Below are positions 10,445 through 22,015 of a stretch of DNA of 64,000 bases, one piece after another. Position 1 is the first letter of the stretch. Every line of letters begins with the position of its first letter. Below the pieces are notes generated by a model, which searched no databases, had not been told where the DNA came from, and was given only the letters and a program-made list of their open reading frames with translations. Source of the DNA: Cricetomys ansorgei (Eukaryota; Chordata; Mammalia; Rodentia; Nesomyidae); assembly GCA_026225945.1 (NCBI GenBank), contig JAMJFZ010000199.1, positions 69,666,501 through 69,730,500 of the forward strand. The letters run 5' to 3'. A program made the position numbers and the translations under genes.

Positions 10445-11650
10445 TCTCCTGGAGCCTTCCTTGAAGGCTCATTGAGTCAAGTCCCTTAGATGATATCACT
10501 TAGTTTCTACAACTTCAGGAACTTTCCATCTATCCTGTCAATTAGTGAGGTTGGGTTTTGAAATCTTTAAATATATTGGTGGATTTTTCCATGTCTCCTT
10601 AAATTTCAGTATGTCTTTTCCTTCTTCTTGTTTGGTACCTACCCATCTGAGATCATCTGGTCATCTTGACCCTCTCTGTGATGTTATAGGCGGACCTTAC
10701 TTTGTCATTATAGCTTACCGTTCTTCCAGTAATATTTTTCTGGTGTCTACTGCTCTGGTATTACTGTGGCCACTGAGGCATCCTTTCTTTAATCAGAGAC
10801 TGGTGACATGGGTGTCTTCATTTTATAATCATGTGCAACTTTATATTTAAAGTTCGATTCTCGCAAGTAGCAGACAGCCGAGTTTGTGATCCAGTCCCAT
10901 GCATGTTTCTGAACTACAGAAGCCACCCTTCGGTCCTCACACAGAATGCTCTCCTCTGTGAGGCCGGATTACATCTACCATCTTGCTGCTTGTTTTCGAG
11001 TCATCTGCCTCTTTTTCTGTTGAATGTTACTAGTGTGCCGTTGGCTCCCTCCCGTGAGCCTCTTGGCTCGAACGCTTTGTCCTTTGCTCTTGTGCTGACC
11101 CAGTGTTTGCCATGCTTGTGTTTCATAGACCAAAAGTCACCTCTAGATAACACCATGCCACATGTAGTATAAAAGCCACTGGTTTTTCTTTCTCGGCCTC
11201 TATCAACCTTGCCACACACTTGACATCTCTGTGTTGTGGCCCCCATCGCATCATGACTTTCACTTTAAATAGCGAATTGGCTTTGAAATAATTTTAGAGG
11301 ACTCTCTGTGGCCCACACTTTCAGTTTGCAGCACTCCTCTTTCTGTGCAGACTGGAGTTTCCATCTGCTGTCAGCTTCCTTCTCTCCGCAGGACTTCCTG
11401 GAGCAGTTCTTGAAGTGTCATCGTGCTGCCGATGTCTCCTCTCGGCTTTTGTTTGTCTACAGAATTGCCTGGCGATTCTGTTTCTGAAAGGTTTTCACTG
11501 CATATAGATTTCTAGATTGACAGGGTGTTTTTCACTCTTTTTTTTCACACTTGAAAGAACCATTCTGTTGTTTTCTAGCTTGCATAAATCATGACAAGGA
11601 TTTGTGATTATTATTACCTTTGATTTTGGTTGCACCCTTTCTCCCAACTA
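10445..11650 (-). mobile_element. Old LINE-1 (L1M/HAL1-like) fragment, minus strand, right part
   Basis: Recognisable inverted LINE-1 blocks include 'tccatctatcctgtcaatta', 'ttgggttttgaaatctttaa', 'tgtgcaactttatatttaaa', 'tgcatatagatttctagatt' and 'gttttctagcttgcataaat'. Between them the sequence is too decayed to follow. No intact ORF. Confidence 0.6.
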
Positions 11651-11680
11651 TTTTTTAAAAAAATTCCCTTTGTGTCATAG

Positions 11681-12213
11681 TCATGGTGATGGTAAAAATG
11701 GTGGTGGTGGTGATGGTGGTGATTGATGGGTGGTGGTGATGGTGGTTGTGGTGATGGTGGTGGTGGTGATGGTGGTGATTGATGGGTGGTGGTGATGGTG
11801 GTTGTGGTGATGGTGGTGGTGGTGATGGTGGTGGTGATGGTGGTTGTGGTGATGGTGGTGGTGGTGATGGTGGTGGTGATGGTGGTGATGGTGGTGGTGG
11901 TGGTGGTGGTGATGGTGGTGGTGGTGGTGGTGGTGGTGGTGGTGGTGGTGGTGATGGTGATGATAGTGATAGTGGTGCTGGTGATGGTGGTGGTGATGAT
12001 GGTGATGGTGGTGGTGATGGTGATGGTGGTGGTGGTGATGATGGTGATGGTGATGGTAGTGGTAGTGATGGTGGTGATGGTGATGGTGGTGGTGGTGATG
12101 ATGGTGAGGGTGGTGCTGGTGATCATTGTGCTGGTGATGATGGTAGTGATGGTGGTGATTGTCATGGTGATGGTGATTGTGATGGTAATGATGGTGGTCA
12201 TGGTGATGGTGGC
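11681..12213. repeat. (GGTGAT/GGT)n trinucleotide array, G-rich strand is plus
   Basis: About 530 bp of GGT units interspersed with GAT. The left part has higher-order structure: a block containing GATTGATGGG recurs 56 bp apart (11721 and 11777), and GGTGGTTGTG recurs at 11741, 11797 and 11839 (56 then 42 bp). Between about 11880 and 11955 there are near-pure GGT runs. Frames read as Gly/Asp/Val repeats on plus and Thr/Ile repeats on minus and are not genes. Confidence 0.97.
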
Positions 12214-13909
12214 GATATAATGTATGTATTTTTCTACATGGGTTTGTGTGAATTATTTATTGCCAAAGCTTGCCGTCATGCCCTCAAGCATGTTCCCTGT
12301 GTTTCTCCCCAACACTCTCATGTTCTATAATCTCATTATCAGCCATCAGTCAGCTGATACCATCCCACAGGGCACGGAGACTGCCCTCAGATTTAATATT
12401 TTATGATGCCTTGTTTCAAACAATTTGTTGTGTCTGCAGGCTGACAGGTCTTTTCCTTGTGTCTCACCTCTTGTTAGTGCTACCTGATGAGTTTTGTGTT
12501 ACATCTTGGCTGTATTTAGACTTATCTGTTCTGTATGACATTCTCTGCCATCCGTTCCTTTCCTTGTGGTTTCTGCATTTCACTCCCATCCAGGAGCCTG
12601 TGGACCTGGTTCTGTAACAGTTTCCCTGCTTTCCCATGGTTCTGTGTCCTCCACCTCCAAATCTGTGTCACTGGATTATCTTCCTCCTGGAAGAAGATCA
12701 GAGCTTCTGGCTCCTTCCAAAAGATATTCACAGGAAAGTCTGTGCAGCTGACTTTCCTGACTGCTGGATTTTGTTAGATACCCTTAAAGAGCCTGACGCC
12801 AACTGCCTGCTGTGTTGGCTAGATTGGGACAATTTTCATCTTTTTTCCTTCTTATTCTTTGGCTCTCTAAGGTCAAAGCTAGCATTTCTTTCGGGGCTTT
12901 TGGGGCACTTATCAAGTGCCCTGTGTTTCCAGCTGCGAGAGAGAACTCCTCGTTCTGAGAGCCCTGGCATCGCGCAGCTCAGCCCTCTATGCCCCACACC
13001 TGTGCACAGGTACATGGCTCCCTGCGCTGTGTCTGTACCCTACAAACTCACACTGTCAACTCAGTGCAGAAAGGCTTCAGGGTTCTGTTTGGTCCCCCTT
13101 CCTGTGCTGCATCCAGAGTGTTCTTCAGCTGGGTGGGGTGTACAATGGCAGGTCTGTCTGTCTGCATTTCTTCTGGGATCATTCTTCGCTGACTGACCTT
13201 CTCCATCTTCAGATACCTGTTTCTCTTACTTTTACAGATTTCTGGGATTTGTACCGTCTTTAGTGTTAGGCAAACAATCCCCAGCCTATTATCCCTCAGG
13301 AGTAGAAGTGGGATGGGACTTGACTTCCTGATCACTGACCCTTCTTTTCACCCTCAATGACCTCTAGATCTTCGCAGTGAGAGGTGGCAGGAGGCCCTGT
13401 CAGCCTTGGTCTGGTGGAATCAGGCAGGGTACATCTTGCTGCCTGGAAGGCCGGCTGAGGTGGTGTGCAAGCTAGCCGTTCGTGATTATGAGAAGACTGT
13501 CAGATCTATTGACCCTCAGGTGGCCAGACTCTGGAAATGGCAGCCCCAACCTGCACGAGAAACAAGCAAAAATGACCGCAACACCACCCTGTACTCCTTT
13601 GGATTCTGCACTGTGACTTTCTGCAGCAGGGAGTCCAAGGTATCCAGGCCTCCATCCTCCAAGCACTCCTCAGTCCAGTGAATCTCATTATTCTAGAAAA
13701 CACTGTGCATGCGCTGAGCCTTCGGGCCACTCCACTCTCCTCCTCTATGAAGTCCCATTTCAGTTCCCTGCTCCATAAACTCTTGATCCCTGCTCCTCAG
13801 CTAGAGTGGCCATATTCCTTTTTATTGCCCTAAAATTGCCTTAAATCAGTCCTCATTAGACGTTGGTCCCCAAACATCAGCTAGGTCTCCAGTGTGTAGC
13901 CCTTTGTGT
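12214..13909. other. Unresolved sequence, possibly decayed LINE-1
   Basis: T-rich sequence that may continue the old minus-strand LINE-1, without a block I can match firmly. A 186-codon plus-strand frame (12636-13196, opening at ATG) has no recognisable domain, and several other frames overlap it. I do not call a gene. Confidence 0.4.
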
Positions 13910-14030
13910 GCTAGGCACATTCTTACTTGATGGATCATAGAATTTCCACACAAACTCCGAGAAGCAGGCATTACTCCAGGCAAGTAGCCGATAAAGATAA
14001 AAGGCCGGGACTCATCCCGTTTAGGAAGCT
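13910..14030 (-). mobile_element. MIR SINE remnant, minus strand
   Basis: 'tgtgtgctaggcacattctt' followed by 'agaagcaggcattactccag' and 'gataaagataaaaggccg' tracks the inverted MIR consensus from its tail into its core. Very diverged. Confidence 0.6.
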
Positions 14031-14084
14031 TTGATCCTTATTGTTCCCCCTGATTTACGGCTCTTTGAATCCGCAGAGAGACAG

Positions 14085-14160
14085 TCCTTCATCAATGTGA
14101 CCTTGGGTAATTCTGTGAGTTTGTTCAGCTCCAGTTTCCTGCAAAACAGTGAGTCTGCAC
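14085..14160 (+). mobile_element. MIR SINE core remnant, plus strand
   Basis: 'gtgaccttgggtaattctgt' then 'cagctccagtttcctgcaaa' matches the conserved MIR core in plus orientation. Short and diverged. Confidence 0.6.
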
Positions 14161-14911
14161 GCAGCAGCGTGGTGCCGTGAGGACGGGGGGCTGGTGACCT
14201 CCAGCCCGTGGCAGGTGCGGGTGAGTGGCCCGCCCTCTCAGCACAGGGATGGCATGGGTTGCCTGCTTCCCAAGCAAGTGTGAGATTGCCCAGGTAATCT
14301 CTTGCTGGCAAAGTGAGAGGCCCAGGGTCACTCAGGGTCACCCAGGATTCCTGATGCCCACATTCTCTTCCCAGACACAGCTCATGGGCTCCACCATCAA
14401 AAACAGAGTTTCCTGGGTGAGGATTGCCCTATGCACCCAGACACACTTTACTGTGTAGGTGACCTAGTCAGAGGTTGTCAATGGTGGCATTACCAGTTGA
14501 GGGATGACCTGGTGGAACCTTACAGTACAGCCTACTTTTCCTAGATCACAGAGGCTGGACACCACGCTGGCTGCCTAACTCGGAGTGGCTCTTTTCTTAC
14601 TGCCCGAGTTCCTCTGCAGAAGGGGATATCTTCCATCCTGAGGACAGGACACATCCTCTGGGCACATGCGGCAGCCCCTTAGGTAACATGTGAGCCCGGC
14701 AGAGGCCACACAGGTGCCTGTTATTCCTGTCACAACCAGATGAGGTGGGAATCCTGGGTGTAGAGCAAGGCTGAGTTTGGGATGAAGACAGAGGCTCGGC
14801 GTGGGTGGATCTGCACTCATGGCCATGTGCCAGTATTGACTCGACTCTGGTGTCTCTGGCTGGAAGCACTACAGCTCAGTGTGTGCATGAATTGGCTACA
14901 CTATCTCTGAT
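14161..14911. other. No recognised feature
   Basis: GC-richer unique sequence with a modest cluster of CpG dinucleotides at about 14155-14240, too short and sparse for a CpG island. Minus-strand frames here lack any domain. Confidence 0.4.
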
Positions 14912-15258
14912 AACATGCGTGCCAAAGCAACTTAAGGAGGAAGAGTTAATTCTGGCTCACAGTTTGAGAAGGGACAGAGTCTGTCGTGGCAGGGAAGGCA
15001 TGATGGCAGGCGCCCAGGGCAGCAGGTCACATTGTGTCCACAGCAAGAGGCAGAGAGAGATAAGTGCAGGTGCTCAGGGCACCTCTCTCCTTTTTATGCA
15101 GTAAGGGACCCCACTCTGTGGGATGGTGCCACCCACATTCCAAATGGGTCTCCCCTCTTCAGTTAAACTGTTCTGAAAATACCCTCCTAGAGATACCCAG
15201 GAGTGTGTTTCCATGGTGATTTGAAATCCAGGCAAACTGACAATTAAGATTAAGCATC
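14912..15258 (-). mobile_element. MaLR-like LTR element, minus strand
   Basis: Inverted layout of a common rodent LTR-like repeat: 'caacttaaggaggaagagtt', 'ggctcacagtttgagaaggg', 'tgggatggtgccacccacat' and an end near 'caaactgacaattaagatta'. The same motif order recurs in several other places in this window. The arrangement resembles ERVL-MaLR LTRs; the exact family is not resolved. Confidence 0.6.
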
Positions 15259-16779
15259 ACATAGGTGTCTGCCCTGGCTCCACTGTCTCCAGCTGTGCGG
15301 CCTTGAGGCGTCTGCTGAACTTCCCCACATGTTTTGTCTCCCCATTGGGATACGGCTGCCAAGAGTGCCTCCCACATCTGGCTGCAGTGAGACCTAGACA
15401 GGTTCCAAATGCATGTGATTCCCCATGACGAATGCATAGCCTGCGCCTCCGTAAATGTCAGCCTTCACAGTCACTCCAGCCAGCCGAGTGGGTGAGCGGT
15501 CAATGGGAACAGACCCCTGCCACCTGAGCCACCTGTACCAAGAGAATGATGAGGCAGAACAAAATCATTTATCTCCCTGCTCATTGTATCAGCTCTAACA
15601 GTCTACGGGTCTTTTCTACATGGGTGGAAAATAGGGTCCTCTGGGACCACGGGGACAGTGCTCTGAGGAATTCAGTGCATTTCTGGCCTCTGTCTGGACC
15701 ATTGCCAAGCTGACTAAGAGATCCGAACAAAGCAGAGCCAGTGACAATATCAGCAGTCCCACAGGCCTTGCATGTCATCATGGCTGGTATCCAGGGTGGG
15801 TCATGGCCATACCTCAAGCAACTGAAAGCCACATACAGGTATGGTCAAGCCTCAGGCAATTAGAAGCCACACACAGGCATGGTCATGCAGAGTCAGAGAA
15901 GGAGTGCAGGGGTGAGACATATTGCAAGGGTCTTTGCTGGGGCCTCTAGGCTGCAATCAAGCATTGGGCAGGGCTTTTATTTATAACTTTATGGCAGAGG
16001 ACCTTCCCCTAGATCCCTAAGAGGTTGGTAGAATGTTTGTATGACCCTGGCTTCTTGCTGGCACTGCCTCGAGTCTACCATGGTGCCTAAGAGACAGCTG
16101 GAGCATCTGACAGATTGTGACAATCCACACAGCTGGGACCTTAGTGGGCCAGAGAAGGGCACCAGGCAGTCACAGTCAATGTGACACTACAGGTGGCATC
16201 TGTCACCTTTGCTGTGTTATATAGCTAAAAGCTGGTTGTCATTCCATACACTATTAGGGAGGGCAGTGGCTAAGGCAGGGAAGCACAGTTCAGAGAGTGT
16301 GGGGACCCCTCAGAATCAGAAACACCCCAGCAGCACTCAGCTCCCAAGACAGCCAAAGGAATCCTAGCCCTCCCCTCATCTGCTTGCCCTGCAAGAGCTC
16401 CCCCATGAGTCCCCTAAGTAGGAATGAGGTGTGTCCTCTAAGGATGTTCACAGCTGGCACTGCCTGCCTTTCCTGGGAGCACACCTAAGTACTATGTGCA
16501 GCAGTGAGCAGGAAAGAGCCGAACGATGAAATATCAGAGATTTGTGCCCAGAAGCCCTCTGACAATATGCCAGTACCCAGGAGTCAGCAAGGCTGCTGTC
16601 CTTGATGGGACCATTCTCTCCAGTGTGTCCAACACAGGGCAGGGTGTGTGGCATTGTCTCACAGAGGATTGGGGAGTGTGCTTGCTGCTGGAACTAGCAG
16701 CTGCCTTCCCAAACACAGCCTCCTTGAAGAAGGGCTCGGGTCTTGAGGCCATCACTTAGTCGGTGATGATAATTGCCAG
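15259..16779. other. Mostly unresolved unique sequence
   Basis: Apart from the 38-bp duplication at 15804-15879, no repeat or gene is recognisable. Short opposing frames occur at 16290-16759 on both strands without domains. Confidence 0.4.
15804..15879. repeat. Tandem duplication of a 38-bp unit
   Basis: Two adjacent 38-bp units share the pattern TGGYCA..CCTCA.GCAA, a GAA.GCCACA.ACAGG block and a final A. They differ at several positions, so the duplication is not recent. A third partial start (TGGTCATGC) follows. Confidence 0.8.
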
Positions 16780-16880
16780 CATTCACGCGTCTGTGGCAGG
16801 TAAGCTTTGCTGTGCTTTGCATACACAATTATATTTTAATCCTCACAACAATGACTAAGAGGTTTAAATGAATTTCTGGG
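16780..16880 (-). mobile_element. MIR SINE remnant, minus strand
   Basis: 'tttgcatacacaattatatt' followed by 'ttaatcctcacaacaatgac' and 'taagaggttt' matches inverted MIR (consensus block 'taatcctcacaacaaccc'). Ancient. Confidence 0.65.
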
Positions 16881-17944
16881 AGGCAGAGAGCAGATGGGGT
16901 GGGGAGCTGACCTAAAAAGAAAAAGAGGAAGCTGCAGCCCAGGCCAGGACCCGTGGTAGGAAATCTACTCCTGGAATCCAAGGGGGCTCAGAGGAGCACA
17001 GGAAGCAGGAGTTGCTGAGCCTGGTGAGCACCAGGGCAGACACCAGGGTTGTCACTGAGCTACACGTGGGGCAACCACTTTGGACAGTTCTCCAGGGCCT
17101 GCCACCAGATCCCAGGTGTGCACATGATTTGGAGAGCTTACAACAGAAGCCAAGCATCCTGCAGGCACACTGCAGCAAGCATGGTGGCCACCACTCAGGC
17201 AGCTCCCAACCTCCTCCCCCTCCATGCCATGGCAGCTAAAGCTAGGCAGATCCCAGAGAGAAGACCTTTGCACATGGCGGGGGAGCACAAGACCTTCACT
17301 CCATAGAGACCTTCACAGCACCCATCTGCCTTCATGACCCTGTTGAATCAGCATGGTATCCAGCTGAGCCAAAAGCCAGTTCTGTGAAGCCATACACAGG
17401 AGTCACACACTATCCCTCCCCCTTATCCTTGCGTTTCCCATGCAAATAGATTACCAGAGTTACCAGAGCACCTGAAGGACCAGAGGGACCAAAGATGGGG
17501 GCAAATGCCCCAGAAGTACCTAAAGCCAGAGGATGCCAATCCCAGAGATGCCACAGGTTAGCACAGACAGAAAGACCTAGCGAGCACTAGACGGCCAGCC
17601 CAGTTCAACTGGAACATGCTGTGGCCCTGTCATAACGCTGCAAGGTGGGAGTTGGGCTGAGAATGCTTAAGAGCCCAGAGCTCAGGAATGCGGGGACAAC
17701 ATGAGCAAAACGCAAAGGGACACTACGATGCCTTCAAGGGTGCAAGAGCCAGACAGGAAACCTGGGGAGGAGGAAGGAGAGGAGCTAGCGCGGGATATAA
17801 GTACCTGTTGTCTTCAGACTCGAGAGAAACACTAGGACATATCCAGGCTCGTGGCAAGGACGAGTGCCACAAAGTTGCCCAACACCAGGACAGGAAACAG
17901 TAGCAGCAATTAGGTGTAGTGGAACACTTGGAAGAAGTTTTTGT
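16881..17944. other. No recognised feature
   Basis: About 1 kb of purine-leaning unique sequence. Small overlapping frames on both strands; none supported. Confidence 0.45.
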
Positions 17945-18590
17945 TCTTTTTGCTTTCTGTAAAAACGCAAAATGGCGTTTGGATTAGGTTTGCATTCCCA
18001 CCCCAGCTGTGGTACGATTGTTTACGAGTTGGGGTTGGAATGTTTGATGCAGGTGGCTATAATTTGGTTGGGTGCAGTCATTCTGGCACCTGTAACTTGT
18101 TTTTTGGGATTGTGTGCCTCATGGGTTTATGGGAACTTTTGGCTTAGGTTATAAAAGGTCTGAAGCCCTTGAGAGGCCCATTGCCCCCTAGCGGTGGGCA
18201 GCACTGACTTCACCTCTCTGCGTATAGTCAAGTATGTGCTTTCCCAGAAGCTCCTTGTTTCCCCTGAGACATTTACCAATCCAGTATTCAGATCCTGACC
18301 AATCAGAAGAATCCCTTAGACACCACCTGTTTGATTTAAATGGCCCTCATGGCCAGCTTTTGGGGCTGTCATGGTTGTTTCATTGGTTAGTCCTGGCATG
18401 TCTGTATGTATCCCATGGGAAACTGCTTTTAAAATGACCACATGCCTCTCAATGTCTTCTTGAGCTATTTTGTGGACCCAACACCCCGAAAGTCGGTGTG
18501 GGTGTTGGTTGGTGGTTTGTTGGTTGGGTTGCTGTCGTTAGTGTAATAATTCCTAAAAGAACAAACGTTGGAGAGATTGAGTTTACAGAC
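17945..18590 (+). mobile_element. Possible LTR or promoter-like unit, unresolved
   Basis: A TATA-box-like GTTATAAAAGG lies at about 18149-18159. A CCAAT-type ACCAATCAGA follows near 18298, and G/T-rich tracts (about 18020-18140 and 18500-18540) flank them. The base composition differs from the neighbours and suggests an old LTR or other promoter-bearing repeat, but I could not define both ends or a target duplication. Confidence 0.25.
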
Positions 18591-19061
18591 CATGAGCTGA
18601 GAGGCTAGCCTGACTCACTGTCAGCTAGTCCTCTTCAAGCTTAGGACAGCCTAAAAGAGGCTGTGGAGATTTCTACCTCTCTCTATATATCAAGGCCGCT
18701 TGTAGAAGCAGTGAAGATTTTTTTTCTATCTTTTCTTTCTTCTAGGGTAAAAGATTGTAGTGTACAACTACAGGTAGGGACTTCCAGGCAAGGGAAGTCT
18801 GTAATGAAGTACATTGGTGGCTGTTCTCTCCCAAGCAGCTGCGCCTCAGTGGATTCCATTCACAGCCAATCTGGAACAAAAACTCATCCAGGCCCCTCAT
18901 GTCCCATGGGCCCTGTTCACAGTGGGGCAGGTGAAAAGGATCGTTTTGTTTGGCGTCTTTTAGGAAGTGACTTGGACTATGAAAGGCAAAGAGGGCAAGA
19001 TGGCACAAAGGAGACAGGGGGCCACAAAACCATCAGAACAAACTGAAGGGGGTGGGGCATC
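18591..19061. other. No recognised feature
   Basis: A 127-codon plus-strand frame (18663-19046) crosses this interval but has no recognisable domain and overlaps an opposing minus-strand frame. I see nothing to support a gene. Confidence 0.45.
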
Positions 19062-19233
19062 CCGATGCCCTACAGGTAGAAACTCTTGCTTTGAAGCCTG
19101 ACAACCTGAGGATAGTCTTCAGAACCCATGTAGAGGTGGAAGGAGAGAGCCACTCTGCAAAAGTGCCTTCTTGCTCCACATGAAGGCTGTGGTCCATGCC
19201 CATCACACACAAGAATAATTGTTTAAAAAAAAA
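19062..19233 (+). mobile_element. B2/B3-family SINE, plus strand, A-rich tail
   Basis: 'gaagcctgacaacctgagga', 'cagaacccatgtagaggtgg' and 'aaggagagagccactctgca' follow a rodent tRNA-derived SINE, ending in 'gtttaaaaaaaaaa'. The purine array begins directly after the A tail. Confidence 0.78.
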
Positions 19234-19474
19234 AGAGGGAGGAGGGGAGGGGGAGTAGAGAGAGGAGGAGGGATAGAAGGAGGAGGAGCAGGAGGAGAAG
19301 GAGGAGCAGGAGGAGGAGGAGGAGGAGCAGGAGGAGAAGGAGGAGGAGGAGGAGGAGAAGCAGGAGGAAGAGGAGGAGAAAAGGAGAAGGAGTCAGAGGA
19401 TGGAAAGCAGTAGGAGGAGGGAAAGGAGGAGTAGAGGAGGGAGGCAAAGGAAAAGCAGGAGGAAGAAGGGAGGG
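19234..19474. repeat. (GGA)n-rich polypurine array
   Basis: About 240 bp almost purely A and G on the plus strand, built from GGA with GCA and GAA variants. It probably grew from the A tail of the preceding SINE. The frames read as Gly/Glu repeats on plus and Pro/Leu/Ser repeats on minus and are artefacts. Long mirror-like purine tracts of this kind can form triplex (H-DNA) structures. Confidence 0.95.
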
Positions 19475-19621
19475 CATGCCAAGGCCCCAGACAACAGGCA
19501 GAAAATAGAGCCTGGGTGGGTGGGTTGGGTTGTCTGCAGTCGTCTGTGGTGAGGAGGTGGCAGCCCTTGAGAAGGAGCCCTTGCACCCTACCAAGAAGGC
19601 TGCCTCCACTTCCTCCCTCAG

Positions 19622-19982
19622 AACCACATCTCTGTTACTTTTTCTCATCGTTGTGACCAAAGACCTGACAAGAAGCAACTTAAAGAGGAAGATTTCATCT
19701 TGACCTTAGTTGAGAATTGTCCATCATAGTGGGAAAGACAAAGTGCCCAGGCTAGCCCCCGCCTGTCGCCGTGGAGGATGTTCGCTCACATCTGGGTGCA
19801 GCAGGAAGCAGAGAAGGGGGTATACTGCACACAGCCAGTCTCTCCTGTTCCTTCTAATTCAGTCCAGGACCCCGGCGCATGAATGGTGCCACCATTTCAA
19901 GGTATAGCTTCTATCCCGGTCCATCATCTCGGGAAGTGCTCTCACGGATACATCAGATGACTCGTTAATTCTCTTCATGCGT
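19622..19982 (-). mobile_element. MaLR-like LTR element, minus strand (first of tandem pair)
   Basis: 'tctctgttactttttctcat', 'caacttaaagaggaagattt', 'agttgagaattgtccatcat' and 'aatggtgccaccatttcaag' give the inverted order of the same LTR-like family seen at 14912-15258. It ends just before a second, better conserved copy in the same orientation. Confidence 0.62.
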
Positions 19983-19985
19983 TGT

Positions 19986-20382
19986 TTTAGTTAGGGCTTC
20001 TGTTACTGTGACAAAACACAATGACCAAAGAGCAAGTTGGGGAGGAAAGGGTTTATTCAGCTTCCACTTCCACATCATAGTCCATCAATGAAAGGAAGTC
20101 AGGACAGAAACTTAAACAGGGCAGGAACCTGGAGGCAGGAGGCCATGGGGGGATGCTGCTTCCTGGCTTGCTCCCCATGGCTTGTTCAGCCTGCTTTCTT
20201 ATAGAGCCCAGAACCACCAGCCCAGGGATGGCACCACCCACAATGGGCTGGGCCCTCCCCCCAATCAATCACCAATTAAGAAAATGCCTTACAGCTGGAT
20301 CTTATGGAGCTATTTTCTCAATTGAGGTTCCCTTTCAGATAACTCTAGTTTGTGTGTCGACTTGACGCAAGTCTAGCCAGCA
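19986..20382 (-). mobile_element. MaLR-like LTR element, minus strand (second of tandem pair)
   Basis: The best conserved copy of this repeat in the window: 'tttagttagggcttctgtta', 'aagggtttattcagcttcca', 'gatggcaccacccacaatgg' and 'cgacttgacgcaagtctagc'. On the minus strand it carries an AATAAACCC polyadenylation-type signal in the position expected for an LTR. Confidence 0.7.
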
Positions 20383-20581
20383 CAGGTGTGGCCAACCTTT
20401 CCACATTGGGATGGGCATATTGGTATTTAAGAAATTCATAATTGAGAACAGCTGATGTAGGGGGAAAAGCAAAAAATAATGCATAATGTTTTGAGTAAGT
20501 TTATGATTACATGTTGGGCAGAATTTAAAGCTACCCTCTGCTGCATGCAGCATAGATCTCAGGTTGGACAGACCTGTTTCT

Positions 20582-20756
20582 TTTTTTTAATTTTTATTTA
20601 TGTGTATATGTGTGCCATGTGTGTCAAGTGCCTGTGGGATCTGATGATATCAGATCTCCCTAGATCCTGAATTTCAGATGGGTGTGGGAATTGAACTCAC
20701 AATCTCTGGAAGAGCAGCAAGTACTCTTAACTACTGAACCATTTCTTAATCCAACC
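20582..20756 (-). mobile_element. B3/B2-family SINE, minus strand
   Basis: T-rich tail at 20582-20602, TG-rich segment, 'agtgcctgtgggatctgatg', then the inverted head 'gggaattgaactcacaatct' and 'gagcagcaagtactcttaac'. Typical inverted rodent B3/B2. Confidence 0.88.
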
Positions 20757-21970
20757 AAGTTGATGAAGGAAACGAACCACCGCTGTGGAGTCCACCTGAA
20801 GGTTTGGTTTTCCCCTTCTGAGAACATCCCAGGAGCAGAGCTTGGCTCAGGAGCACCTGGTTTGGTGGCAGAAGCAGATGTGAATGTTAAAGCCCAGACG
20901 ATGTAGAAGAAGGAACTGTAGGTACCAAAGAGCAAAAGCAGGAAGCAGAGCAGACAGGGAGAATGTCATCCGTAGCGGTGTGGTGGCCAAGGATGACAGA
21001 CAGTGGATGAAGAAGGAAAATGGGGTTCCAGCTACAGATATACCAGCTGAAAGTACCAGGCAGCCTCAATGGGAGCACCCGGTACTCAGGGTGCAGAGGA
21101 GAAAAATGAGGAAAACAGCAGGCTGAAATTCATCCTCATGCTTTTTTGGTTGAATTAACATTAGGCCCTGGGTTTGGTAAGGGCAAAGAATACTGCCCAT
21201 GGTCCACAGGTAAGAAATGGACACATCTATTGTCTCAGCAGTGAAGGGTCATCAGCTGCAACTGCAGGACATGCTTGCTCTAGATGTAGCACTGGGGTGA
21301 GCCGGATGCAGTAAAGAGTTTTAATTACACACTGTTTGATGAAACCAAGAAGTGACAGGTGAGGTGACAGTTCATAACAATGAGAACCCGTGACTTTATT
21401 GATCAGGAAACAGTGGATGGCATCGAGTCCCTTACAATTGGCACCAGCTGAGACAACCACTTACACATGAGCCAGAGAAAGTGCTCAGGTCACTGTGGGA
21501 CCCGTGAGGGTGGAATGGAGGCCTTCTCCCTCGTGGCCCTGCTGTCTGTTAGAGCCTGTGGCTCTTCCCAAGTCTATTGCAACAGGGAACCCAGACCACA
21601 GGGGACGTTCTAAGGATCTGGAGTCACATTCAGGGCAGGTCTTCTCTCTCAGTTCATCCTTCCTGAGATGCTACCACAGAAACACTCCACAGCAGGCATC
21701 ATTAACACCCTCAGCACATCTCAATCAAGTTGGCTATCCTAATTACCCATTGCAGAGAGCAAGGGTGCTCAGCTATGGTCCTTCTTGCTAATCTGACTCA
21801 GTGGAGTTCTTTGCTATAAAACTGAATTTCACAAAAAAGTTGAGAGGTGGAGCCAAGAGAAGTTTCTGGAACTAACTAAAGCTCAACCATGCAAAGCTCT
21901 TCGTCATCATGCACAGAGGTTGTTTCAGGAAGAAGAGGAGGGGAGGCAGGATGAGCTTTTAGCAGTGTGT

Positions 21971-21971
<1 letters not shown>
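20757..21971. other. No recognised feature
   Basis: About 1.2 kb of unique sequence. Several frames of 75-100 codons on both strands overlap each other and lack any domain; no gene is supported. Confidence 0.45.
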
Positions 21972-22010
<39 letters not shown>

Positions 22011-22015
22011 ACACA
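21972..22015. repeat. (CA)n microsatellite
   Basis: About 20 CA units with a single break near the end. Frames across it read as Thr-His or Val-Cys repeats and are artefacts. Confidence 0.96.

Noticed and set aside
11614..12330. Frames of 144-195 codons on both strands (Gly/Asp, Met/Val and Thr/Ile repeats)
   Set aside because: Translation of the GGT/GAT array; low complexity on both strands with no flanking domain.
12636..13196. 186-codon plus-strand frame opening at ATG
   Set aside because: Lies in T-rich, probably LINE-derived DNA; overlapping frames and no domain.
14155..14240. CpG cluster considered as a CpG-island promoter
   Set aside because: Under 100 bp with few CpGs; no transcription-start signals nearby.
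19203..19678. Pro/Leu/Ser-rich minus-strand frames up to 151 codons
   Set aside because: Opposite strand of the GGA purine array; a composition artefact.
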